DNA of 64,000 nucleotides from Cyclobacteriaceae bacterium. Lineage in GTDB: Bacteria; Bacteroidota; Bacteroidia; Cytophagales; Cyclobacteriaceae. Both the position numbers and the translations under genes were made by a program. Of the stretch, positions 1 through 10,100 are shown in pieces; position 1 is the first letter of the stretch; each line of letters begins with the position of its first letter. The notes below the pieces were generated by a model. It worked only from the letters and a program-made list of their open reading frames with translations. It was not told where the DNA came from and did not search any database. The stretch is taken from NCBI GenBank assembly GCA_023151255.1, contig JAKLJG010000005.1, forward strand, positions 121,795 to 185,794. The letters run 5' to 3'.

Positions 1-825
1 AACGGAACCGGCAAGGAATTGATAGCGCGTGCCATTCACCGAAACTCAGCACGCAGTCATGAGAATTTTGTAAGTGTTGATTTAGGCTCAATAACCGAAA
101 CGCTTTTTGAAAGTGAACTATTCGGCCACAAGAAAGGAGCCTTTACCGATGCCAAAGAAGACCGTGCCGGTCGATTTGAACTGGCCAATGGAGGCACCTT
201 GTTCCTGGATGAAATCGGAAATTTATCCATGCCGCTTCAGGCCAAACTGCTCACGGTTATTCAAAACCGAAAAGTTAGTCGGGTAGGATCTAACAAAGAA
301 GCACCTGTTGATATCCGGCTGATTTGTGCTACCAACCTGCCACTCTATGAAATGGTTAAAGAAAATAAATTCCGGCAGGACCTCCTCTACCGTATTAACA
401 CCATTGAAATTGAAATTCCGGCCTTACGCGATCGACTGGAAGACATTCCGCTGCTGGCCAATCACTTTTTAAAACACTATGCCGGCAAATACAACAAGCC
501 GGTTTCCAGGATTAGCGATGCAGCCCTCGCAAGGATGCACAAACATCCGTGGCCCGGAAACATCCGTGAATTGCAGCATGCTCTTGAGCGAGCCGTTATT
601 CTCAGCAATGGCAATGTGCTGCAACCGGAAGATTTTACCTTTACCGCACAGCCGGCAAAAGATGACGGCCAGCTTAACCTCGATCAGTACAACCTGGATG
701 AGGTAGAAAAACTGCTCATCCGCAAAGTGCTAAAAAAAGTGAACGGAAATATTACCCAGGCAGCAGCCGAACTGGGCTTAACCCGATCATCGCTTTACCG
801 CAGACTGGAAAAACATGGCCTGTAA
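1..825 (+). CDS. Sigma-54-dependent response regulator, NtrC family (5' end outside window)
   Basis: The reading frame is open from base 1, so the gene begins upstream. The 274 visible residues start inside the Walker A motif (NGTGKE). They contain the sigma-54 contact loop as GAFTDA, Walker B ([11 protein letters not shown]), the arginine-finger region ([11 protein letters not shown]) and a C-terminal Fis-type helix-turn-helix ([20 protein letters not shown]). The protein is therefore an AAA+ activator that remodels sigma-54 RNA polymerase at its target promoters. A receiver domain is expected before the window start but is not visible. The sensor kinase gene follows 15 bases downstream on the same strand, which makes a cognate two-component pair very likely. 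The regulated genes cannot be told from this sequence. Confidence 0.95.
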   Translation, partial: NGTGKELIARAIHRNSARSHENFVSVDLGSITETLFESELFGHKKGAFTDAKEDRAGRFELANGGTLFLDEIGNLSMPLQAKLLTVIQNRKVSRVGSNKEAPVDIRLICATNLPLYEMVKENKFRQDLLYRINTIEIEIPALRDRLEDIPLLANHFLKHYAGKYNKPVSRISDAALARMHKHPWPGNIRELQHALERAVILSNGNVLQPEDFTFTAQPAKDDGQLNLDQYNLDEVEKLLIRKVLKKVNGNITQAAAELGLTRSSLYRRLEKHGL

Positions 826-840
826 AAAAGACCTGTCTTA

Positions 841-2190
841 ATGAATGTGTTCCGCGACTTTCGCTCAAGGATAATTCTGCGCATAGTATTGCTGGGCGCA
901 TCCATGGCACTCTTTACCTACATGCTCGGACAGGTAAATATGCTGTTTGCAGCTTTGCTAACCGGGGCAGTAATTCTGCTGCAGTTACTGGAACTATTTC
1001 GGTTTGTAAGCCAAACCAACCGCAAACTTACCCGCTTTCTGGAGTCGGTTAAATACTCCGATTTTATATCGGGCTTTACCGCTGACAACAAACTTGGAAA
1101 AAGTTTTAAAGACCTGAACATTGCATTTAATGAAGTATTGGAAGCTTTCAGAAAGGCCCGAAGCGAAAAAGAAGAACACTGGCAATACCTGAATACCGTG
1201 GTGCAACAGGTGCGAACCGGCATTTTGTCGTTTGATGAGAACGGGGCCGTACAACTCATCAACACGAACGCAAAAAAGTTTATGGGCGTGCAAACAATAA
1301 AAAATATTAACGAACTGCGCGACAAAAACTTAAAACTTTATGAGGCCATTACCGCTACCCTACCAGGCCGAAGCACCCTGTACAAAGGAGGCAATGAACT
1401 ATACCTGACCATCCAGGCTACTGAATTACGAATACGCGGAAAGGATGTGAAATTAATAACCTTGCAAAACATCCAGCCTGAATTGCAGCGTCAGGAAGTT
1501 GAAGCCTGGCAAAATTTAACACGGGTGCTGCGTCACGAAATCATGAACTCCATCACACCCATTTCTTCGCTTACCTCAACATTAAAAGATGTGTTGGAGT
1601 ACGACATGGTAAAAACAAATAATCATTATGAACTGAAAGAGGAGGGAGCGGAAGACCTGAAAGAAGGACTCGAAACTATTGAAACACGTAGCAAAGGTTT
1701 AATTAAATTTATCGATGCCTACCGCGAATACACCTCGCTTCCGAAACCTAAAATAAAATCGGTTCGGCTCAAGGATCTGATCGAGAAGGTAGCCTTACTA
1801 ATGAAGCCGGAAATAAAAGCACGCAACATAAATTTTACATACGAATGCACTTCGGAATACCTGACCATCCAGGCGGACGAAGAAATGATTGAACAGGTAC
1901 TGATTAATCTGCTTAAAAATGCTGTAGAGGCATTAGCGGAAACGCCCTCACCCCGGCTTCAACTTATTGGCCGATATGATGAAAGTGCGGTGATTGTGGA
2001 AGTAATCGACAACGGCTCGGGGATTATCAAGGAAGCCATTGAAAAAATATTTATTCCTTTTTTTACAACAAAAAAAACAGGCTCAGGTATTGGCCTGAGC
2101 CTGTCGCGGCAGATCATGCAGTTGCACAATGGCTCCATCAGCGTTGAGTCGGAGCCGGATGTGCGAACCGTGTTTACGTTGCGGTTTTAA
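841..2190 (+). CDS. NtrY/NtrB-like membrane sensor histidine kinase
   Basis: 449 aa. Two hydrophobic segments at about residues 10-55 anchor it in the inner membrane with almost no periplasmic loop, so it probably senses a cytoplasmic or membrane signal. A PAS-like region spans about 110-215. The phosphoacceptor motif RHEIMNSITPI places the active histidine at 232. The ATPase domain shows the N box (NLLKNAVEAL), G1 (DNGSGI) and G2 (TGSGIGLSL). The preceding gene encodes the sigma-54 activator, its likely phosphorylation partner. The last four bases overlap a convergent lipoprotein gene. The physiological signal is unknown. Confidence 0.93.
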   Translation: MNVFRDFRSRIILRIVLLGASMALFTYMLGQVNMLFAALLTGAVILLQLLELFRFVSQTNRKLTRFLESVKYSDFISGFTADNKLGKSFKDLNIAFNEVLEAFRKARSEKEEHWQYLNTVVQQVRTGILSFDENGAVQLINTNAKKFMGVQTIKNINELRDKNLKLYEAITATLPGRSTLYKGGNELYLTIQATELRIRGKDVKLITLQNIQPELQRQEVEAWQNLTRVLRHEIMNSITPISSLTSTLKDVLEYDMVKTNNHYELKEEGAEDLKEGLETIETRSKGLIKFIDAYREYTSLPKPKIKSVRLKDLIEKVALLMKPEIKARNINFTYECTSEYLTIQADEEMIEQVLINLLKNAVEALAETPSPRLQLIGRYDESAVIVEVIDNGSGIIKEAIEKIFIPFFTTKKTGSGIGLSLSRQIMQLHNGSISVESEPDVRTVFTLRF

Positions 2191-2726
2191 TCAAACTCAA
2201 TTTCAATAAGTTGGCCGGAGAAGGAGCCTTTAACAATAACATCGTTACCGCTATCGTCCTCCATTTGCAAATCGAATTTAATAGTCCAGGTATTACCCGA
2301 ACGGGAAATTGTAACAGTACCATCAATCGTGTAATAACCGGTGCCGGTACCGCTGTCAAAATTACCATCAGCAGCAAACGCATCATACAAGGTTGATTCA
2401 ATAAAGCCATCGCTGTAATCATAGGTACCGGGCTTTAGCTCAATAGTACTCCCTGAAAACAGGGTCATTACCAGAATCTGCCCTTCACCACCAAGGTTAT
2501 CACCAGTCACGGTGATTCCGTTTGAGGCAAGGAGGATATCGTAAATGGAGCCCTGGTTACCATTATCATCATACTCGATGCCGTAACCGGCAATGTAGCC
2601 TTTGGTAAGTTTAAATGAGGTGCCGTCAATGGTTATGCGATCAGGAACTTCATCGTCCTTGCTGCAGGAGGATAAAACAAGGACAAAAAACAATAACGAT
2701 GCAAAATAGCTTAATAAAGTTTTCAT
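2187..2726 (-). CDS. Hypothetical lipoprotein
   Basis: 179 aa. It starts with a lysine and a hydrophobic stretch followed by a lipobox (VLSSC, cysteine about residue 21) and an acidic SKDDE tail. This is a typical Bacteroidota lipoprotein signal, with SKDD after the cysteine. The mature part is a predicted beta-rich domain with many Gly, Asp and Thr residues (for example YTIDGTVTISRSGNTWTIKFDLQM), as in small lipocalin-like or DUF-type periplasmic proteins. I do not recognise a specific family. The stop codon overlaps the end of the kinase gene on the other strand, so the two share a convergent 3' junction. Confidence 0.8.
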   Translation of the reverse strand: MKTLLSYFASLLFFVLVLSSCSKDDEVPDRITIDGTSFKLTKGYIAGYGIEYDDNGNQGSIYDILLASNGITVTGDNLGGEGQILVMTLFSGSTIELKPGTYDYSDGFIESTLYDAFAADGNFDSGTGTGYYTIDGTVTISRSGNTWTIKFDLQMEDDSGNDVIVKGSFSGQLIEIEFD

Positions 2727-2994
2727 TGGTAAGGGTTTATTCTTTAAATATATACAATAAAACCATAAATCAGAAAATCAACCTAGGAAGTAACCTTTAA
2801 ATAATTTGCAAAATTGCGCCAAACGTAGAACTGGAAGGTCATTCCCCCTGAAGGTTTGTCACTTTCCCCGCTGTACAACCGGTAGCCAACATAACACCAT
2901 ATTTAATCATCAGTTGGCACTCAGTCGTGCTTTCAGCACAAATCCTATTTCATGCAATGACCTGCTTTCTATTTTTTTTTGAGATAGCTTCTGG
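2727..2994. other. Intergenic spacer with no gene found
   Basis: 268 bases between the lipoprotein start and the caspase gene stop. I see AT-rich sequence just upstream of the lipoprotein start, where its promoter should lie, and a run of ten Ts at about 2972-2981. I find no convincing short ORF, RNA hairpin or consensus -7 element. Confidence 0.5.
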
Positions 2995-4164
2995 TTATTG
3001 TTTACTGATAAAAACAAAATCACTCAGTTTCTGATCATCACCGAATGAACCGGTGCGGGGTACCTGCTTCAGCACATCCATGCTGGCAATCAGTTCCTGT
3101 AGGGTCAGCACCCGGTCGGCACCGCCATACGTACGTAACGATTCAATAAACTTTGACGCGAACGGTGAGTGCTTGCCCGGAATGCCATCGGAAACGTATT
3201 CTTTACCCCCGGAAGTGAGGTACTTTCTCGTTTTCTGGCTCAGCTTACGCACCACCATCTCGGTAGGTGTGTCTTCATAGGCTTCTGCGCTACGCGCGCG
3301 CGCTATCTCCGGGTCCAAGGTTCCGCCAAAGCAAACATCCATAGCCAGCAGAATGTGTTCACTCGGTATGTTGTTGATGATACCGCGCAACCGGTTGTGC
3401 GAAATGTACGTGGTCTTTGCCTTGTCGTTGGCCAGTGAGTTTTTGGCTACCACATAACCCTCACCAAACGTTTCGTCAAATGTGCCGTGACCGGCAAAGA
3501 AAATCAGCAGCTGATCCTGCGGCTTGAACTTGCGCTGGCTGTAATCGCGCAGTTTTTCAAATACCTGCTCCACATTCGGGTTTTCGATAAGCTCAACGTC
3601 AAAACCAAATTTCTCTTTTAGCTCACGGGCAATGGCCCGTGAATCGTCAATCGGGTTCACCAGGTCATCCCAATGATCATACTTGTCGGTAGCAAACATC
3701 AGGGCATAATCCTTGCGGTCAATGGCCAGGGCAATGGCATCCATACCGATATTAATAGTGCGCGTACTTGATACTACTGCGCCATCGGCATTTTCGGTTT
3801 TTATGCGGATGAAATTAGATCCGTTTTCAGGTATGTTAATCAATTGCTTAATGGTTATCACCCGCGGATCGGTCAGGTCTATGTTCTTGATAAACTTTTC
3901 ATCACCTGTTGTATTATCGCCTACAATCATTTGCACTGACTTCAGCGCAATGGAGGACGAAACCGTTGCCTCGATGGTAAACCGGTGCTCCTGCGAATTG
4001 TTGTACTCAAACTGCGGATAGATCCAGCTGATAACCGGCAGGCTTGATGAGTTGGGAACACCCTTCTTGAAATCAAGTTGTACTTCGTTGGTTTTTGATA
4101 CGAATCCCTGGCCCGCTGACGACAGCCAGACAAACACCAGCATAATTGTTGCAATTCGTTTCAT
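2995..4164 (-). CDS. Secreted caspase-family (C14) peptidase with N-terminal Ig-like domain
   Basis: 389 aa. A signal peptide covers about residues 1-19 (MKRIATIMLVFVWLSSAGQG). Residues about 40-140 look like a bacterial Ig-like beta domain. Residues about 150-389 are a caspase-fold peptidase: YALMFATDKY opens the first strand, AGHG supplies catalytic His226, and MDVCFGG supplies catalytic Cys278. Both members of the dyad are present, so it is probably active. The substrate is unknown. It is the last gene of a leftward run and starts 4 bases after the giant T9SS protein, so co-transcription is likely. Export fits processing of, or activity on, surface proteins better than an intracellular suicide role. 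Confidence 0.9.
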   Translation of the reverse strand: MKRIATIMLVFVWLSSAGQGFVSKTNEVQLDFKKGVPNSSSLPVISWIYPQFEYNNSQEHRFTIEATVSSSIALKSVQMIVGDNTTGDEKFIKNIDLTDPRVITIKQLINIPENGSNFIRIKTENADGAVVSSTRTINIGMDAIALAIDRKDYALMFATDKYDHWDDLVNPIDDSRAIARELKEKFGFDVELIENPNVEQVFEKLRDYSQRKFKPQDQLLIFFAGHGTFDETFGEGYVVAKNSLANDKAKTTYISHNRLRGIINNIPSEHILLAMDVCFGGTLDPEIARARSAEAYEDTPTEMVVRKLSQKTRKYLTSGGKEYVSDGIPGKHSPFASKFIESLRTYGGADRVLTLQELIASMDVLKQVPRTGSFGDDQKLSDFVFISKQ

Positions 4165-4168
4165 GGCT

Positions 4169-7100
4169 TTACTGGTTACGGTGGATGATTACTTTTGAAA
4201 ACTCCGGCAGATACCTGCCGTTTACTTTCAGTTTGATAATGTAGATGGCATTGGGCATTTCACTGCCTGCACCATCGCGTATATCCCATACGCTTACATG
4301 TGCCCCTGCCTGAAGTTGTTCCATGCTGAGCGTGGCAACTTTAACACCCTTAAGATTATACACATCTACTTCTACCCGATATGACTTGTTACTTTCGGCA
4401 AGGATAAAAGGAATATTCACTTCCCGGTTGGCCGGGTTAGGCCATGGTGTTCCCAATCGTGTGCGGCTGGGCGTGTATTCGCCTTTGTGCGTGTAAACCA
4501 GTTTCAGTTCTTTCCGGTCGGTGTTGGCAAAGGCAACGGACGACTCCGTGCGCATGTCAAGTACCCGTGCATCTTCTTCATCCACCAGGTACAGGGCCGA
4601 CTGTGCGTTGGCAATGGCCCCTGCATTCCACCGCAGTTCAATCGGGCCGGTTCCGTTGCTTTCTATGGTCAGGCTCCATTCGTATTCTTCGGTAGTTGGC
4701 ACCACATCGCGCGAAAACTTTGGCCAGAAAAACTCAGGGTGGTAAAAATTACTTTCCAGGTACTGAATAAACCGCGGCAAGGTTACATCATCAAACCGGT
4801 CTTTGCTCGGGCTGGCCTGCGGGTGCATGCCAATACCGCCCAGTTCGTTCACCACGTCAGCCTGTACCAGCTTAAGCGGCAGCAACCAGGTTTCCGAATC
4901 GATATTTCTGCTGAATTCCTCATCCTGCTTCAGTCTTCCTGCTGTATTCTTGAGGGTTACAGGGAAGCTCAGCGATGGAACGGCATTATCAGCAAACACA
5001 AACCCGCCTTCAAATGGCTTCATCGAATTGGTAACATCAAAACTCAGTTGACTTGAATTGAAGATTTTGTAGTTACCCACAGCGGGATTACCATTTGCCG
5101 CGAGCACATCATCCCAATCAATGGCAAACGGGTAAGGTGTGGCTATCTGGTTCCAGCCCTCCACCAGTGACATGGTGAAGGGTGCCGACTGATTGTTATT
5201 AGGGGTTGTTCCAGCCCCGGTTTTAATCGTTACCTCATCTACTGAGTTGAACCAATAACTTCTGCCCCGGTCGATAGCATTGATACCTTCCTTGTAATCG
5301 GTATTCTTATTATTCTGGAAGCGCACGAGCCGCCATTTGGTTTTATCATAGGCCCCCAGTTCAGGCACGGGCTCAAAAATATCGGCTATACCATTCTTTG
5401 CCAGTGCTAAGGGTATGGAAATAATCTGATACGACTTTTGCGTACCGCCATGACGGACGATAGAAGAAATTGCAGGAGCTGACTGATCGGTAAACGATTT
5501 ATATACATACCTTACCGGAGAGTTTTCAACCGGAGGAACCGCAGTTGCGTCCGATGCACGGATAAAGAACTCGGCACCCAGTTCATCGAGAGCACTCGCG
5601 GGTAAATTGACACGCCACACATTTCCCGAAGTGTTTGTCATTGATAAGGGAGGGGCATATGCTGCACTTGTGATTTTCTTATGATGCAAGTCAACTGTTT
5701 TAGAGCCGGTACCTCCGGTTACAGTAACATCAATAGTTACTTCAGTTTGTCCGGTTGCCAGATCGGTATAGGTTGGAACACCAATAACCATGTTTTGCCC
5801 ACCCGGATCCGGCTGTGTCTGTACAGGCTTAACATTAGAGTAAGGTGACTCACCTGTGCCATTAACTGCTTTAACCCTATAATAATAAGATGAGTTAGCA
5901 GTTAAACCTGTAATGAGTTTTTCAAGTACACTTCCTTCGTTATTTGGATATCCTGTAAGGTGCGTGGAAAAATCACTTTGCGTGGATACATCAAGAATAT
6001 ATGAAGCTGCCCCATTAGCCGGGTCCCACTTTGCTGTGAATGAATTGATGCCAATAGGATTCGCATCCAAAGCAAGGGGTGTAGCAGGTTTTAACAGTTG
6101 CGTTGCCGTTGACGAGTTGGGCGAGGTTCCACCCGCATTTCGTGAGCGAACCCGTACCTGGTACGTGTTGCCGGCAACCAGTCCTGTGGTAACATTCTCC
6201 GATGTACCTGTAATAACCTTGCCATTGTAACCAGTAACAAATGTGGCAAAATTATCCAGCGAAACATCCAGCAGGTAATCCACTGCACCCAGGCTCGCTG
6301 TCCACGAAACGGTAAACTGGGTTTGCTCGGCACCGGTGATGTTTACCCCAACCGGAGTGGGTGGTACCGTGATTTGAGAAATAGTGTTCGAGTTAACCGA
6401 TTGCCCGCTGGCATTGGCTGCACGCACCCGGTATTGATACGTAGTTCCCGCAGTTAAGCCCGTAACCGCATCGGAGGTACCGGTAACTGTTTTAGCATTA
6501 TACCCGCTGACAAACGTGCTGAAATTATCTGATGAAACATCCAGCTGGTAGTTGGCAGCACCGGTTACGCTGTTCCAGTTGGCTGTAAACTGAAATTGCT
6601 GAACACCCGTAGCAGCAAGTGCCGTTGGCGCAACAGGCAAGGTAATGGTTGAGCCCTGAAGGGGTGATGTAGTTAAGTAGTTCACCGCCTGCCCTGCCCC
6701 GTTATACGAAAATACCGTGTAGTGATAACCTGTTCCGGCAGAAAGCCCTGTGTCATCAAACTGCGTAAAGTTTCCAATAGCTACAATTGTCCCGTCCAGT
6801 GAATTGCCTACGGAGTAGAATGTTCCATCAACCGGAACACCACTGGAAGCAGAGCCTGCTTTGCGAATAATCAGGTACCCCGTTGGTGAACCGGCTGCCG
6901 CAGTGTAGGATAACCTGAGTGTTGTGGTTGTTTGAAGTGAGAAGACAGTAGCAGTAGGCTGGGCAGTGGGTTCAGTTGCTAAGGTAGTTCGGCTGGATGG
7001 ATTTCCGGAAGCGGTCGATAAAAAGTAATTCGTACTTACTCCCGATCCGTTGAGCTCATACACCCGGAAATGATAAACCGTATTGGCTGCAAGATTCGTA

Positions 7101-10100
7101 ACAGCAACAGAATTGCCGGCACCTCTGAAGACCACTTTGTTGCCCGAACCGATATCCGTGGCTGTTGAAAAATTAGTATTGCCTGTATAGCTGTTACCAT
7201 CAGCCGGGTCAACATTCACTGCACTGCCCTGTTTTACCAGCACCAGCCGCTCGGCACCATTTCCGTTGGTCCAGCTAATGGATAATGAATTGCCGGTAAA
7301 GGCCGTGAACGTAATGTTTGTTGCCTGAACAGTGGGTTCGCCAATCAAGGTTGTGGCATTCGAAGGATTATTCGTTGCCGTGGTTACATTATAATTTTCT
7401 GCAGCCGAAGCACCGTTAAATTCATACACGCGGAAGTGGTAGGTGACTCCCGAAGTTAATCCGGTTATGGTTATTGGCCCTGAACCCGCCCCCACCACAA
7501 AGTTTGCTGTACCGATTTCACTGCCTGAACCGAAGGCAGCATTTGCCGTGTACGAACTTCCATCTACCGGATCGGCATTCACTGCTGAGCCTGCCCTGGC
7601 TACCAACAACCGTGAAGCACCATTACCATTGGTAAAGTTTACCGACATCGAGTTGGGCGTTACAGAAGTGAAGGTAATACCCGAAGCCTGGGTTACTGGT
7701 TCACTGGCCAATGTGGTGCGGCTGCCGGGGTTACCGCTTGCCGTTGAAGTAAGGTAGTTGGCTGACGCTGACGATCCGTTCAACTCATATACTCTGAAGT
7801 GGTAAACCGTACTGGCTGTAAGATTAGTTACTGTAACAGAATTGCCCGAACCCCGGTAAACTACTTTATTACCGGATCCAATATCACTTGCTAGAACAAA
7901 ATCTGAATTGCCAGTGTAGCCGGTTCCATCCGAAGGGTTTACACTGACTGCAGCACCCTGCCGGGCCAGCACCAGACGTTCGGTACCGTTGCCGTTTGTC
8001 CAGCTAACGGTAAGTGAATTTAGCGCAAGGGAACTGAAACTTATGTTTGAGGCCTGTATTGTTGGTTCATTCGCCAAAGTAAACTGGTTACCGGCAAGTG
8101 GTGAAGTAGTAAAGTAATTGATATTACCCCCCGAACCATTGTAAGAGAGAATCAGATAAAAATACTGTGTAGCCGGGGTTAGGCTTGATTGGGCAAAGGA
8201 CAGTGAGCTACCTACATATGCTACTGTACTCCCTCCGATTGGATCATTCACGGCATAGGTTGTGCCGTCAACAGGTAAATCAGCAGGCTGCGCAGGAGCT
8301 GAACCTTCTTTGCGAATGGCGATGTAGCCGGATGGTGAGCCTGTAGCGGCTGTGTACCCTACTGTATATGATGTGTTTGTTATGCTGGTAAAATTGATTC
8401 CGGTGGGTTGTGCTGTGGGCTCTGCTGATAACGTGGTTTGCGAACCGGTGCTTCCGGCAACTGCGTTTGTATTGTAATTAGTAAGCGTACCCGTTCCATT
8501 AAACTCGAATACGCGGAAGTGATAAACCGTGGCCAGTGAAAGACCCGAAACGGTCACACTGCCTGTTCCGCTTCCGACTACAAAATTGGATGAGCCCAGG
8601 TTAGGTGCCAGGGTAATGTTGTTATTGGGTGTATAAGAAACCGCGTCAACCGGAAATACATCCACCGCACTGCCTGCTTTTGCTACAAGTAATCGGTTTG
8701 TTCCATTGCCTGCTGAAAGATTAATTGTGATAGAATTTGTCCCAAAGGATGTAACTGATAAAGTTCCCTGGGTTGTAGGCTCAGCAAATAAGGTTGTTGC
8801 ACTGCCCTCCAGCGGACTGGTTATGCGGTAATTGGTGGAAGAGTTAACACCATTGTAGCTGAAGAAATCGTAAAAGTATTGCGTGTTTGGGCTTAAGCCG
8901 GATTGTGCAAATGAAGTCAGGCTGCCTACATGCACAACCGTGCTGGTACCGATGAAACTGCCAACAGTATATGCCTGCTGGTCGGTAGGTACATCCGTAG
9001 GAGAAGAACCTGCTTTGCGCAAAACCAAGTATCCATCCGGTGAGCCGGTTGCAGCGGTGAAGCTTACATTAAGAGAGGAGGAAGTAATTGTCGAAAAAAC
9101 AGGAGTAGTTGGCTGGGCAGTGGGCTCGGTTGAGCTTTCCGCAAAGCGTTGGCCGAAGATTTCGAATTCATTGTCAACAATTCCACCAACATTATCATCT
9201 GCTTCCCAGGTAACAAAAAACTCTCGTTGTACACCATTGTAAACCATAGCTGGTCGCAGGCCATTCAATGATGCATTGCCGTCTCCACCTACGTCTGAAA
9301 GTCGGATGTCGGTACCACTCTCAGCACCGGCACTTGTAATCAGTTGTCCATAAATTTCAAATTCATTGTCGAGCAATGTTCCGGTATTATCATCCCCCTG
9401 CCAGGTTACGAGATAAAGATTTAGGTTAGGATCACTTGCAACCGCAGGGTTGAGACCTTCATAATTTACATTTCCATTGGCCCCCATATCACTGATGCGG
9501 AAATCATTTGTTCCAATGGCAGCACCTGCATTGGTTACCAGTTGTCCGAAAATCTCATTCTCATTATCAACAAGTGGGGCTGTGTTATCATCACCCGTCC
9601 ATACAATCAGGAAATTGTTACCCAGACTGCAAATGGCCGGATTGGTTGCACGATAGTTAACATCCCCGGCAGGCCCCATGTCACTTATCTGCGCATCATT
9701 CGCTCCGGTTTGTCCGCCATTTGTACCATCCAGGCGTTGCATAAATATCTCCAGCTCATTGTCAACCGTAAAGGCATCATCATCGCCATGCCAAACAACC
9801 ATATATTGATTATTGCCACTGTTCCAGGCAACATCGGGTGCGAAAGCTGCATAAGCGATATTGCCGTCCGGGCCCATGTCGCTGATACGAAAATCGTTTG
9901 CCCCTATCTCAGCGCCTGCAGCGGTTATCCGCTGACCGAAAATTTCATTTTCATTGTCAACCAGTGGTGCGGTGTTATCATCACCACGCCATACTACCAG
10001 AAACTCATTTTGAGTACTGTTGAAAGTTATTGCCGGAGTGAGGGCGTTGAAACTGGCGCTGCCATCCGGTCCCATATCGCTGATACGGAAGTTAGTGCCA

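Noticed and set aside
2995..4164. Caspase as an abortive-infection effector (gasdermin or CARD type)
   Set aside because: It has a signal peptide and exported neighbours, and no gasdermin, NLR or cyclic-nucleotide sensor gene is present.
4487..5056. 189-aa rightward ORF inside the giant T9SS gene
   Set aside because: Antisense to a well-supported coding region with intact domain structure; composition is not protein-like.
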